Below, piece by piece: positions 52,767 to 61,703 of a stretch of 64,000 nt of DNA. The stretch lies in NCBI GenBank assembly GCA_035762665.1, contig DASTNZ010000144.1, positions 1-64,000 on the forward strand. The letters run 5' to 3'. A model generated the notes under the pieces. The model worked only from the letters and a program-made list of their open reading frames with translations, did no database searches and was not told where the DNA came from. Both the position numbers and the translations under genes were made by a program. This DNA comes from JASLBX01 sp035762665. GTDB taxonomy: Bacteria > Actinomycetota > Actinomycetes > Jiangellales > Jiangellaceae. Positions within the stretch are counted from its first letter, which is position 1. Every line of letters starts with the position of its first letter.

Positions 52767-53111
52767 TCAGTCCGCAGTAGAGATCAGAATGATGAAACCC
52801 GCCAGGGTGAGCGCCACGAGGGTCAGGCCTACCACCAGCCAAATCCGACCAGGACCGCGGCGACCGAGGATTCCGGTCATGACAGATCCCGCTAACCCGA
52901 TGGGCAGCCACACGACGCCCAGGATCCGAATCCAGTTCGGCGGGTTGGAACCTGGAAGCGTGAGCGACCACAACCACACAAGCGCCGCGGCGGCAATCGC
53001 GGCGAATGCTGTGCACAGTACGCCATACCGATTGGTTGCACGCGGGCTGGCGTACGTGCGGGAAAGTCCGTGTTCGCCGAGCGCGCGGCGACCTGTTGCA
53101 TTCGATCTCAT
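52767..53111 (-). CDS. small membrane protein, unknown function
   Basis: 114 residues with three hydrophobic helices (about 31-52, 60-80, 88-110). Basic, Arg-rich N-terminus. The ATG at 53111 follows GGGAGGCG at good spacing, which favours it over the start 12 codons upstream. Family not recognised. Convergent with the ECF42 gene, 33 bases apart, with no hairpin seen. Confidence 0.65.
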   Translation of the reverse strand: MRSNATGRRALGEHGLSRTYASPRATNRYGVLCTAFAAIAAAALVWLWSLTLPGSNPPNWIRILGVVWLPIGLAGSVMTGILGRRGPGRIWLVVGLTLVALTLAGFIILISTAD

Positions 53112-53290
53112 GGGCACGCCTCCCGCTCCGCCACTAGCCGAGCCCACGCTTCGTCTGAGACGCCAGAGGCGAACGTCCGTTAGCGGAGGCGCTGACCAGG
53201 CTTCGCCACAGCCCGGGTCCGATCAACTGACGAAAGGCCAGAACCGTCATCGGCGAGCGACCGCCGCCTCAGGGACGGAGGCCCACTTGC

Positions 53291-53482
53291 CTAAACCACT
53301 GGACGCTTGAGCAGCACCACCGGCCAGGCGACCAAATCGCCCTTCTTCAGCGACAGTCCAACGGCCTCCCAGCCCTCTGCACCGAGCTTGTCAAGACGGT
53401 CGATCGTCAAGCCATCCGAGCTCTTCTTGAGATTGCCGGCTTCGTCGATGGGCACAAGCATGTACTCCCACTGCTGCCTCAT
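53291..53482 (-). CDS. DUF4177 protein
   Basis: 63 residues. It starts MRQQWEYMLVPIDEAG and contains LDKLGAEGWEAVGLSLKKG, the DUF4177 pattern of a small beta-alpha fold. The ATG at 53482 lies 10 bases after AAAGGA; a GTG three codons earlier is too close to that site. Function unknown. Confidence 0.78.
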   Translation of the reverse strand: MRQQWEYMLVPIDEAGNLKKSSDGLTIDRLDKLGAEGWEAVGLSLKKGDLVAWPVVLLKRPVV

Positions 53483-53661
53483 CTTCGTCACTTCCTTTGA
53501 TCCATGTCGATCTTCGTTGCATTGACGAGCCCATGGTCTCCCTCATATGGACGATCTTGAGCCGGTCGTCATCCCGCAAGCGCAACCCGTCGAAGGCAAC
53601 CCCGCGAAATTCGGCAATTCCAGGCTGCCGGTGATGGGTCAGGATGAGGTAGGGGCAAAGG

Positions 53662-54204
53662 TCACCGAGAGGGCTCGGGACGTCGATCAGGAGTGTTGCC
53701 AGAACCGCCGGAGTACAGGACCTCAGGTGGGACACGGCGGACCAGATAGGACTCCGGGTCGGCGAGGTCTTCGAAGCCGTAGGAACGGTAGAGCTCATGC
53801 GCATCCGCGGTCGCCAACATCAGCCGACGGAGACCCGACATATCCGGGTGCTCCAGCAGAGCTTCAACAACGAATCGGCCAAGCCCGCGACCACGGTGTT
53901 GAGGCAGGACGAACACGTCTGCGATCCACGCGAACGTAGCTCGATCCGTCACCGCTCGAGCCATCCCGACCTGGCGACCGTCGGGTGCATAGAGCCCGAC
54001 GACGAGCGAGTTACGGATCGCGCGCTCAACGACGTCACGAGGAACGCCGGGCGACCAGTAAGCCTCGCGCAGGAATCCGTGGACTACATCCAGTTGGAGT
54101 CGCTCGACGTCGTCGTCTACCTCGTACCGGTCCTCGCGTAGCTGCTGCACTGCTCGATTATCGCCGCCGCGATCTGATGGCTCGCCAGCGTGCCCGAACC
54201 TCAC
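53662..54204 (-). CDS. GNAT-family N-acetyltransferase
   Basis: 180 residues. The acetyl-CoA loop is VLPQHRGRGLGRFVVEALL (about 98-116), and LYRSYGFEDL (about 138-147) is the usual C-terminal signature. Substrate unknown. The start is uncertain: GTG at 54204, or GTG at 54153 (VQQLREDRYEV), which would remove 17 poorly conserved residues. It ends in a Pro/Arg tail. Confidence 0.8.
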   Translation of the reverse strand: MRFGHAGEPSDRGGDNRAVQQLREDRYEVDDDVERLQLDVVHGFLREAYWSPGVPRDVVERAIRNSLVVGLYAPDGRQVGMARAVTDRATFAWIADVFVLPQHRGRGLGRFVVEALLEHPDMSGLRRLMLATADAHELYRSYGFEDLADPESYLVRRVPPEVLYSGGSGNTPDRRPEPSR

Positions 54205-54214
54205 GGAAACGACG

Positions 54215-55132
54215 CTAGGCGCGATAGAACAGCCAGGCGTCGCCCATCCGCTGCGATTGCCCCTGGGTGAATTCCGAATAGCAGGGGTCGTCGGAGTAAT
54301 CCATGTAGTTGTGGATCGGGTCGAGTCCTGGGGCGCGGCAGGTGTCCTTCCCCTCTGGGCAGCCGCTCGTCGGAACCTTCTGAGCGGGTGTGTCGTCGAC
54401 GAAGTCGCCCTTGGCGTTACAGCCGCCGTAGAACGTGTGCTCGAGGTTGAGCCAGTGGCCTACCTCATGCGTCGCGGTCTTGCCCTCGTCGAAGCGGTCC
54501 TCGTACCTGTCCGAAGTGCCGGGCATCGACTCCCAGTCCACGACGACGCCGTCCAGGTGCGCCTGCCCCGGCTTGGTCACTATCGACGGCAAGTAGGCCC
54601 AACCGAGATAGTCGCCCGCCGTCGTCGAATACAGGTTTAGCGCGTCCGTGCCGCCCTGGTGAAGCGTGCGCTTCATGGTGTTCTCATTCGTGCCGCCTGG
54701 GTTGGCGTAGAACCAGTCGGCGTTGTCCGTACGGGTCACGCCGGCCAGAGTGAACGAGAAGCCTGTGTCGGCGCCGCCCTCGCCTCCAGCGAAGGTCGTG
54801 TTGAGCACCCGAATCTGCGCGGCGATCTGGGAGTTCGTCAGCGCTCCGATAGTCCCGTCCGTGACGACGTGGAAATACACCGGGACGGTGGTCGCGAACC
54901 TGTTGCTCGCCTTGCCCTTGGCGGCGGCCGGTAGATCCGTGTGGATCTGGTCAAGCTCGGGCTCACGAACCGGACCGCCTCGTCCGAGGGCCTGTGTGGC
55001 CACGGTCGACGTGGACGGATCACAGAAGGGAGATTCACCAGCAGCGGTGGCCGCGTATCCACCCGTGGCTACTGTCCCCCCCGCGGTCAACAGCATAGGA
55101 AGTGCCAGCGCCAACAACCTGACCGATCTCAT
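54215..55132 (-). CDS. secreted M43-type zinc metalloprotease
   Basis: 305 residues. It is exported by a signal peptide (about 1-30). The pappalysin/cytophagalysin zinc motif HEVGHWLNLEHTF (HExxHxxxxxH, about 222-234) and a Met-turn in NYMDYSDDPC (about 277-286) are present, with Cys pairs flanking the site. It probably digests extracellular protein. The ATG at 55132 overlaps the stop of a 39-codon reading frame upstream (55129-55248). Confidence 0.9.
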   Translation of the reverse strand: MRSVRLLALALPMLLTAGGTVATGGYAATAAGESPFCDPSTSTVATQALGRGGPVREPELDQIHTDLPAAAKGKASNRFATTVPVYFHVVTDGTIGALTNSQIAAQIRVLNTTFAGGEGGADTGFSFTLAGVTRTDNADWFYANPGGTNENTMKRTLHQGGTDALNLYSTTAGDYLGWAYLPSIVTKPGQAHLDGVVVDWESMPGTSDRYEDRFDEGKTATHEVGHWLNLEHTFYGGCNAKGDFVDDTPAQKVPTSGCPEGKDTCRAPGLDPIHNYMDYSDDPCYSEFTQGQSQRMGDAWLFYRA

Positions 55133-55248
55133 GGCCTCTCCGCTCTCTCAACGGGCACATCCAGCGGCGGACGGGAAGCATCGGCCCCCGAATCGGAGGT
55201 CGTAACCGCCGGCGCGAATCGCTCGTCGCCGCTCATCGCCAGGATCAT
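55129..55248 (-). CDS. possible 39-residue leader peptide of the metalloprotease
   Basis: An ATG-initiated frame, MILAMSGDERFAPAVTTSDS..., Asp/Pro-rich, whose TGA overlaps the metalloprotease ATG (ATGA). The overlap could couple translation. No family, no strong RBS; may be chance. Confidence 0.25.
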   Translation of the reverse strand: MILAMSGDERFAPAVTTSDSGADASRPPLDVPVERAERP

Positions 55249-55536
55249 AGACGCCAGGCGGTCGTCAGGGTAGGGACAGCGCCGGTCCACCCGGCACTGC
55301 CGACAACACCGAGCGCGGGCACGCTGAGCAGCGCGGCGCCTTGCAGGGGCTGGCGAAGGCGACCACCGGTCGGCAATCCACGGTCAGCGAAGATCGGTCA
55401 GACAGACAGCCAGATCCCACCCTCGGAAAGCAGCATCCGCCGTGCAGCGGCGACGATCTGGGCATCATCCGCCGGAAGGCGGACCAGCCCGTCCTCGACC
55501 GCTTCCACCCGCCAGGTCACGCCTGGCGAACAGCGG
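55249..55536. other. gene-free stretch at the edge of the decayed island
   Basis: About 290 bases with short unconvincing frames only and no repeat or hairpin that stands out. It lies between the metalloprotease and the SRPBCC remnant and is probably debris of the island. Confidence 0.4.
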
Positions 55537-55847
55537 TTAATGCGTCTTCGCCTTCATCCGGTCCAGCAAACGCTCCAGGGCGGCAGGCGCCGGAATGAAC
55601 ATACCTGGTTCTCGACCGTGAGCTTCGTGCCCGAGCCGTCGGGCTCGAATGAGTACGTCCATGTCCCTTCCAACGAGCTCGACGACCTGTCGGTGATGCG
55701 TCGGTTCGGGATGAACTCGGTGAACACGTTGAACCGCTCGATAGAGACTCCCGCGATCTTGGCGGCCCAGCTGTAGTGGGTGCCCAGTCCGCGCGCCAGC
55801 CCCGACGGCGGAGGTCCGAGGCCTGTGGACAGCCGTTCGGCAACCAC
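55537..55847 (-). pseudogene. SRPBCC-family protein, truncated and frameshifted
   Basis: The first frame (from 55847) gives an SRPBCC/polyketide-cyclase-like stretch, HYSWAAKIAGVSIERFNV and EGTWTYSFEPDGSGTKLTVE. Near 55600 the sense continues in another frame, PGMFIPAPAALERLLDRM, ending at 55537. At about 100 residues in all it is shorter than the usual 140-150, so part of the domain is also missing. Confidence 0.6.
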
Positions 55848-56014
55848 TCGCTCGCGGCCTCACGATAGGTAGCCACCCCAGGTCGCCTGACTGGCCGTCA
55901 AGGTTGAGCGAAGCGAATCACGAGTGACACGAGGTGCCCTGAACGGGCAGGCAGGCGACCGGACCATCAATCGGCCGCAGGCCACAGGCCCCAGCCACAA
56001 CACGAGGGGAAGCA

Positions 56015-56149
56015 ATGAGCGATCAGCTGATGAACATTCAGGAAGTGGCCAAGTACCTCCGCGTCCCGGTGCCACCATCCGCTGGCTGCGCCAAGAGGGC
56101 GCCCTCTGCCGCGATGAGTTCCGGCCGGGTCGCGAGTCTGTTCTGGTAA
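56015..56149 (+). pseudogene. excisionase/MerR-like helix-turn-helix gene with one-base deletion
   Basis: ATG behind GAGGGGA. It begins MSDQLMNIQEVAKYLRVPV, the start of a phage-type excisionase helix-turn-helix. At about 56070 one G is missing (GTGCCACC where GTGGCCACC would keep frame); the other frame goes on ATIRWLRQEGALCRDEF. The gene would otherwise be intact in its DNA-binding part. Suggests a former integrative element. Confidence 0.65.
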
Positions 56150-56203
56150 CCGTCGTAGGACGTCGTACAACGCTGTCCGGCACGAGACACCATGGAGGAC
56201 ACC

Positions 56204-56986
56204 ATGACGACCACGCCGAACGACCCGACCACCGCACTGCCCGGCCGCCCGCCCGTCGTTGAGCTGGCCACCTGGCAGACCGCCCGTGACGAGCTTCTGG
56301 TCCGCGAGAAGGCCCATACCCGCGAGGGCGACGCCCTCGCCGCGGCCCGCCGCCGGCTGCCGATGGTGGAGCTCGACGGCACGGTCGAGGTCGTCGGACC
56401 CGACGGGCCGGTCCCGTTCCTGGACCTGTTCCAGGGCCGCGACGAGCTCGTGGTCTACAAGCACATGTGGTACGACGGCGCGCCGCACCAGGGGCAGTGC
56501 GAGGGCTGCACCACCACGGCCTGGCACCTGAAGGACGCCGTCTATCTCAACGCCCGCGGCGTCGCGTTCGCCATCCTGACCACGGGCCGTTGGGACGAGG
56601 TGGCCTCCTACGTCGAGTTCATGGGCTACACCCAGCCCTGGTACTCGGTGCGCGACGTGGACGCGCCGGTCGGCGGGAGCATGGGTTTCATCACCTGCTT
56701 CCTGCGCGACGGCCACCGCGTGTTCCTCACCTACTCCACGACGGGCCGTGGCAACGAGCCGGTCAACGGGTCCTTAGGCCTGCTCGACATGACGCCCTAC
56801 GGCCGCGGCGAGGCGTGGGAGGACAACCCCGAGGGCTGGCCCGAGGGGCGCAGCGCGTGCTGGTTCTGGCGCTCGGACGCGGACGGGAACGCCACCTGGG
56901 GCCCGACCAGCCGCCCCGTGCCGCAGTGGACCCGCCCCGGCGCGACCCCCGTGGAGACCCTCGGCCGGCACGGCCACCACCACTGA
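56204..56986 (+). CDS. DUF899 thioredoxin-like protein
   Basis: About 260 residues. It has the DUF899 layout: LPMVELDGTVEVVGPDGPV, FLDLFQGRDELVVYKHMWYDG, then a CxxC in GQCEGCTT (about 103-110), and GRWDEVASYVEFMGYTQPWYS. The fold is peroxiredoxin-like; activity is unknown. The ATG at 56204 is preferred to one four codons earlier. Third-position GC is higher than in the neighbours, in keeping with transfer. It is the only intact gene of the island. Confidence 0.82.
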   Translation: MTTTPNDPTTALPGRPPVVELATWQTARDELLVREKAHTREGDALAAARRRLPMVELDGTVEVVGPDGPVPFLDLFQGRDELVVYKHMWYDGAPHQGQCEGCTTTAWHLKDAVYLNARGVAFAILTTGRWDEVASYVEFMGYTQPWYSVRDVDAPVGGSMGFITCFLRDGHRVFLTYSTTGRGNEPVNGSLGLLDMTPYGRGEAWEDNPEGWPEGRSACWFWRSDADGNATWGPTSRPVPQWTRPGATPVETLGRHGHHH

Positions 56987-57247
56987 CGCGCCTTCGTCGA
57001 CGGCGTCGGCACAAGGTTCTGGGTGCCGGGTGGAACCTCCGGACGATGCGAACGGCCCCCGCGCGCTCGATCGGTGCGCGGTTCGCCCGGAAGATGAAGG
57101 ACTCCTGGTAGGAGGGGGCTGTCTAGGCGTGCCAGTCCTACAAGAGTCCGGGTGCACGCATCGTCCAAGTGCCAGTACTCGTCATGCCCTGCTCATGGCC
57201 GGGGTGGTGATCGTCCCTCGCGGCGGCACTTCTTTTCCGGTTCGACG

Positions 57248-57776
57248 ATGACCGACGGGCAGTGGGCGCTGCTGGCGCCGCTGCTCCCGGCGGCGGGGAG
57301 CACCGGCGGGCGCGGTGGCAGGCCCGAGAAGTGGGACCGGCGCTTGGTCCTGGACGCGATCTTCTACCTGGCCCGCGGCGGGATCGCCTGGCGGGCCCTG
57401 CCGGTCGACTTCCCGCCGCACCAGATCGTCTACGCGCTGTTCCGCCGGTGGACTCGCGCGGGCGTGGTACCGGATCTACGCACTGCTGCGTGAACGTGCG
57501 CGTCTGGCCGGCGGGCGCGGCCCAGTGCCGACTGCAACCGTGATCGACTCCCAGACCGTCCGCGCCGCCGACACCGTCCCGACCGCCAGCAGCGGGTACG
57601 ACGGCGGGAAGAAGATCAACGGCCGCAAGCGGCACGTCGCGGTCGACACCGGCGGACTGCTGGCCGTCGTGGTCACGACCGCCTCCTTGCAGGACCGCGA
57701 CGGTGCATTCCGCATCACCGCCGCGCTGCGCGAGGCGCGAAGCCACTTGTGGCCGGGAACGACAAAGCCTAGGTGA
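57248..57776 (+). pseudogene. IS5-family transposase (IS427-like), frameshifted and truncated
   Basis: The first frame (57248 to about 57460) reads MTDGQWALLAPLLPAAGS and WDRRLVLDAIFYLARGGIAW; the second (to about 57745) reads WYRIYALLRERARLAGG, TVIDSQTVRAAD and GRKRHVAVDTGGLL. The DDE core is cut before its last acidic residue, and the sequence changes about 65 bases before the tRNA gene. IS427 relatives use programmed frameshifting, but I see no slippery site, and the truncation alone makes it inactive. No terminal repeat is visible. Confidence 0.75.
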
Positions 57777-57809
57777 GGAACTTGGCCTCTGACCTGGGGC
57801 TTTGGGTGG

Positions 57810-57882
57810 AGCCGCCTGTCGGAATCGAACCGACGACCTATTCATTACGAGTGAATCGCTCTACCGACTGAGCTAAGGCGGC
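57810..57882 (-). tRNA. tRNA-Thr (anticodon CGU)
   Basis: A 73-nt cloverleaf on the minus strand. The acceptor GCCGCCT pairs fully with AGGCGGC, the anticodon stem ATTCA/TGAAT encloses loop CTCGTAA with anticodon CGT, and the T arm contains GGTTCGATTCC. CCA is not encoded. The gene borders the truncated transposase and may have served as an integration site. Confidence 0.93.
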
Positions 57883-57971
57883 GCGACGCGCCAGATCACC
57901 GGCACGCCCGGACGAGTATAAGACGTCCGGCCCGCACAGACCGAATCGTCGTGGTGTGGTGTGACAGACCC

Positions 57972-59180
57972 TCACAGGGCGTCTGTCGTGAACTCACCGC
58001 GCTCCGATCCGGCCAACAGCCGCTCCCACGACAGGTTCCAGTCGACCATGCCGGGATCGCCGCGCTGGACGAGGTCGTCGGCCGGACGGGTCGAGTTGAC
58101 CACTTCAACCACGTCGCCGTACTGGGCGAGCTCGAAGTAGTTCTTGGCGTTGGTCTCGTTCAGATTGAGGCAGCCGTGCGAGACGTTGTCCTCGCCCTGC
58201 GCCGTCTCCGACCATGGCGCGGAGTGCACGAATGTCCCGCTGTTGGTCAGGCGGACGGCGAACTCGGTGTCGACCTCGTAGTATTCGGGGCTGCTTTCGT
58301 CGCACGTGATGTTCGCGTTGCACGAGGTCATCTCCCGTTCACGATCCTTGCTCAACACGACGTACGTGCCGGTGCGGGTCGCAAACTCGGGTGCGCCGAG
58401 ACTGGTGTCCCAGGTCGCGACCGTCTCACCGTTCTTGATCAGCGAGAACGTGTGCGTGGAAGCGTCAACCTTGGCGATGTGTTGGTCACCGACCTCGATG
58501 TCGTAGCTGTAGGTCCGTCCACCCCACAGGTCCTCACCGGCCTGGACCCCGTTGAGCTCCAGGTCGACGCGAATCTGCGTACCGGCAGGCCAATACTCCT
58601 TGGGGCGGAAATGCACCTCCTGCGAACTCAGCCAGTGCCACGCACCTGCCACCTGGGGGTTCGAGGCCATGTGCATGGCCGACTCGACCGCCCTGCGGTC
58701 TTCGACCTCTTGGTCGAACTTGACGATGATCGGCATGCCGACGCCGACGACGTCGCCGCCGCCACGGATCACATCCAAGGTCAGCCGCTGCCCATCCGGC
58801 ACTTCGGCAACTGTGAAGCTACCGGTGAGGGTGTGGGACTCCCCGTCCGCGTCGCTCGCCTCGACCGTGACGTCGTAAGCGGTGGCGGGCAACGGTGGAG
58901 ACGCGCTGACCCATACTGCCCCGTTCACCGCGCCGTCAAGAACTTCACCGCCGTCGCTTGTGACCACCTCGGCGGAGGTGATCGAACCGTTCTGCACCTC
59001 AAGGGTCAGGTTCTGATCGAATGGAACCTCGGCCGGCACAGTCAGCTCCGGCGGCGCCAGCTCTGGAGTTTCGGTCACGTCCGCTTCGGGCGCCTCATTG
59101 CCGGAATCGTCACCGCCCGAGCAGGCCGTTAGCGCGACGACGATGCTCACTGCAAGACCGGCTAGCCGCAGACCAGGCAT
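57972..59180 (-). CDS. L,D-transpeptidase lipoprotein
   Basis: 402 residues. Lipobox LTAC near residue 19; two Ig-like domains (about 45-250) as in mycobacterial LdtMt2-type proteins; and a YkuD catalytic domain (about 255-375) with FVHSAPWSE and the nucleophile in SHGCLNLNE. It makes 3-3 peptidoglycan cross-links on the outer face of the membrane. The ATG at 59180 follows GAGGCGG. It faces away from the tRNA gene and is probably a single transcription unit. Confidence 0.93.
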   Translation of the reverse strand: MPGLRLAGLAVSIVVALTACSGGDDSGNEAPEADVTETPELAPPELTVPAEVPFDQNLTLEVQNGSITSAEVVTSDGGEVLDGAVNGAVWVSASPPLPATAYDVTVEASDADGESHTLTGSFTVAEVPDGQRLTLDVIRGGGDVVGVGMPIIVKFDQEVEDRRAVESAMHMASNPQVAGAWHWLSSQEVHFRPKEYWPAGTQIRVDLELNGVQAGEDLWGGRTYSYDIEVGDQHIAKVDASTHTFSLIKNGETVATWDTSLGAPEFATRTGTYVVLSKDREREMTSCNANITCDESSPEYYEVDTEFAVRLTNSGTFVHSAPWSETAQGEDNVSHGCLNLNETNAKNYFELAQYGDVVEVVNSTRPADDLVQRGDPGMVDWNLSWERLLAGSERGEFTTDAL

Positions 59181-59246
59181 CTCACCGCCTCTGTTCGGCA
59201 TCGGAGCGTACGACCCTATGCGACGAGCATGCCCCTGTATAGACCC

Positions 59247-60785
59247 TCACTCGCAGGTCGGCTCCTCCTCCGGCAGCTCTCCTTCCAGCACGTAGGAATC
59301 CACGATGGAGTCGACGCAATCGCTGCCCATGCGGTAGGCGAGGTGCCCGAAGCCCTCGCGGGTGAGCAGGAACCCGGACTCGAGCTGGTCGGCAAGAGCG
59401 ACCGCCCACTCATAGGGGGTGGCAAGATCTCCGGTCGTGCCGACCACCAGGATCGGCGGTGCACCCTGCGCGGTGACAAGCGCCGGCTCCGCCTGAGCCT
59501 CGACCGGCCACTCGCCGCAAGCTAACCCGCCCCAGGCGAGGAACGGCCCGAACACCGGGGACACCTCCTCGAACTCGCTCAACGACGCCTCGATCTCCTC
59601 GAGATCGGTGACATCTGGCCGGTCCACGCAGTGCACGGCGTACAGGACCTCGTTCTGGTTCCCGTTGTAGGTGCCGTCGTCGTTGCGGTCGAGGTAGATG
59701 TCGGCGAGGTCGATCAGGTAGTCGCCGTCCGAGCTCATCGCATCGCGGAGAGCGTCGGTGAGGATCGAATAACCCTGCTCCGGTGGCACGTAGAGCGGCA
59801 GGATCATGCCCAATGTCGCGAGCGACTTGGTCAGTGGCCGCTCCTCGTCCGATGTTGGAAGCGGCTCGGCATCGATGACCTCCAATAACTCGACGAGCGT
59901 GTCCCGCGCTTCGGCCTCGCGGGAGCCGAGCGGGCAGTCGCCGTTCTCGATGCACCACGAAAGGTAGGCGCTCAACGCGGTCTCAGCTCCGCGGGCCTGC
60001 CCGAGGGCGAACTCACGGCCGGTCAGGGAAGGGTCCACCGCGCCGTCGAGCACCAGTCGACCCACCCGCTCCGGGAATTGATCCGCATAGAGCGCACCGA
60101 TGTACGTCCCGTACGACTTGCCGAGGTAGTTCAGCGACTCGTCGCCAAGCACGGCCCGCAGCACGTCCATGTCCTTGGCCACGTTGACCGTGCCGATATG
60201 CGGCAGCAGCTCGCCGGCGTCGGCCTCGCAGCCGACCGCGAGCTCCTGGTATTCCTGGCGGAGCTGAGTGAGCTCGGCGTCGTCCGAAGGTGCGCCGTCA
60301 ACGGCGACCAGTTCGTCGAGCTCATCGTCGGTGAGGCAGTCGATAGGAGTGGACATACCAACGCCGCGGGGGTCGAAGCCGACAATGTCGTAGCGCTCGC
60401 GGACCTCGTCCGAGACGACGTCCTCGCTGCGCGCGTACTCGATGCCGGAGCCACCCGGGCCGCCCGGATTGACCAGCAGCGAACCAATGCGATCGTCCCC
60501 AGTGGCAGGGGATCGGAGCACAGCGAGTTCGATCGTCCCCGTGTCCGGGTCGTCATAGTCGAGCGGCACGGTCAACTTTGCGCATTCGAACTCATCGCCG
60601 CCCTCGCACGGTTCCCAGCTGAGCTGCTGGGTGTAGAACGGCGCGAGCGGGTCGTTCGCAGTGGTTGGCTCAGGCTCCGGATTGGCGGTCGGGGTGGGCG
60701 TCGGTTCTGCTTCTGGGTCGCCGGACGTGCACGCGGACAAAAGCACCGCGACGGCCAGAACGGCCGCCGACGCGCCTCGAATCAC
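59247..60785 (-). CDS. secreted alpha/beta-hydrolase peptidase (tripeptidyl aminopeptidase type)
   Basis: 512 residues. Lipoprotein signal with lipobox LLSAC near residue 19, then a Thr/Pro/Glu linker. The hydrolase domain has LLVNPGGPGGSGIEY (oxyanion region), the nucleophile elbow GKSYGTYIG, and the catalytic Asp and His in GTTGDLATPYE and GFGHLAYRM. Resembles SlpD/SlpE and TAP enzymes of Streptomyces. The GTG at 60785 overlaps the ricT stop by four bases (GTGA). Confidence 0.9.
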   Translation of the reverse strand: MIRGASAAVLAVAVLLSACTSGDPEAEPTPTPTANPEPEPTTANDPLAPFYTQQLSWEPCEGGDEFECAKLTVPLDYDDPDTGTIELAVLRSPATGDDRIGSLLVNPGGPGGSGIEYARSEDVVSDEVRERYDIVGFDPRGVGMSTPIDCLTDDELDELVAVDGAPSDDAELTQLRQEYQELAVGCEADAGELLPHIGTVNVAKDMDVLRAVLGDESLNYLGKSYGTYIGALYADQFPERVGRLVLDGAVDPSLTGREFALGQARGAETALSAYLSWCIENGDCPLGSREAEARDTLVELLEVIDAEPLPTSDEERPLTKSLATLGMILPLYVPPEQGYSILTDALRDAMSSDGDYLIDLADIYLDRNDDGTYNGNQNEVLYAVHCVDRPDVTDLEEIEASLSEFEEVSPVFGPFLAWGGLACGEWPVEAQAEPALVTAQGAPPILVVGTTGDLATPYEWAVALADQLESGFLLTREGFGHLAYRMGSDCVDSIVDSYVLEGELPEEEPTCE

Positions 60786-61654
60786 TGATCCTCCTCGTCG
60801 GGGGTAGGACGCATGCCGTCCGCAACGGCCCCCTCGTAGGCCTGCCGGGATCCGCAGACGCTGGCCTTTGGACAGGCCACCTTGCGCCCGGTTTCGCGGT
60901 CCCGGACGTACACCGTCTCGGACGGCACGTTGTAGCCGACGACCGTACCCTCGACGCCGTCGTCCGTGGTGACGCCACAACCGAGCGCGGGCACGCTCAC
61001 CTTGAAGTCCTGGTACAGCGGATGCTCGTATTTCAGGCAGCACATCAGCCGTCCGCACGCCCCGGAGATTTTCAACGGGTTGAGCGGCAGATCCTGGTCC
61101 TTGGCCATCCGGATGCTCACCGGCTCGAAGTCCTTCAGGAAGGTGGAGCAGCAGGTGTCGCGCCCGCACGGGCCGATGCCGCTCTGCACCCTCGCCTCGT
61201 CACGAGCGCCGAGTTGGCGTAGGTCGATGCGGGCCTTGAGATTACGGGCGAGGTCACGCACCAACTCGCGGAAATCCACGCGGTGCGGAGCGCTGAAGTA
61301 GATCGTGATCAGCTGGTCGACGTCCTCGCGGGTATCGACGAAGTCCACGCCGACGACTTTCATCGGCAGGCCGTGCTGGCGGATGAGCCGACGAGAAACG
61401 ACTCGGGCTTCGGCGCGGCGCCGCCGGTTTCGTTCGTCGCGCTCCAGGTCGTCCTCCGTCGCGATGCCCTCGCAGACTGGCAGACCGCCGATGTCTTCGG
61501 AGACCCACTGGGGGGCCCAGGCGCACTCGGCAACCTCGGGACCGTCGTCGGTCGGAACCAGTACCTTGTCGCCGACCCGGGGTTGGTGCTGGCCGGGGTC
61601 GAGGTAGTACAGCCTCCCGTACCGGTTGAAGGTGACCGCCATCACCATGCCCAT
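60782..61654 (-). CDS. ricT: RicT/YaaT-type PSP1-domain protein
   Basis: 290 residues. It contains the PSP1 C-terminal domain (RRRRAEARVVSRRLIRQHGLPMKVVGVDFV and surrounding, about 75-165) and the cysteine cluster GPCGRDTCCSTFL and SGACGRLMCCLKYE (about 180-225) that holds an Fe-S cluster in the Bacillus Ric complex. In actinobacteria it lies by holB and tmk, as here; its role there is not settled. The ATG at 61654 is one of several close Met codons. Confidence 0.88.
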   Translation of the reverse strand: MGMVMAVTFNRYGRLYYLDPGQHQPRVGDKVLVPTDDGPEVAECAWAPQWVSEDIGGLPVCEGIATEDDLERDERNRRRRAEARVVSRRLIRQHGLPMKVVGVDFVDTREDVDQLITIYFSAPHRVDFRELVRDLARNLKARIDLRQLGARDEARVQSGIGPCGRDTCCSTFLKDFEPVSIRMAKDQDLPLNPLKISGACGRLMCCLKYEHPLYQDFKVSVPALGCGVTTDDGVEGTVVGYNVPSETVYVRDRETGRKVACPKASVCGSRQAYEGAVADGMRPTPDEEDQ

Positions 61655-61703
61655 CCCGTCACCATACGACGTCCCGCTACTCAAGCCATGGTCAGATGGG
61701 TAG

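Noticed and set aside
57951..59132. 393-codon plus-strand reading frame across the L,D-transpeptidase
   Set aside because: Antisense shadow of a well-supported gene with signal, domains and catalytic Cys.
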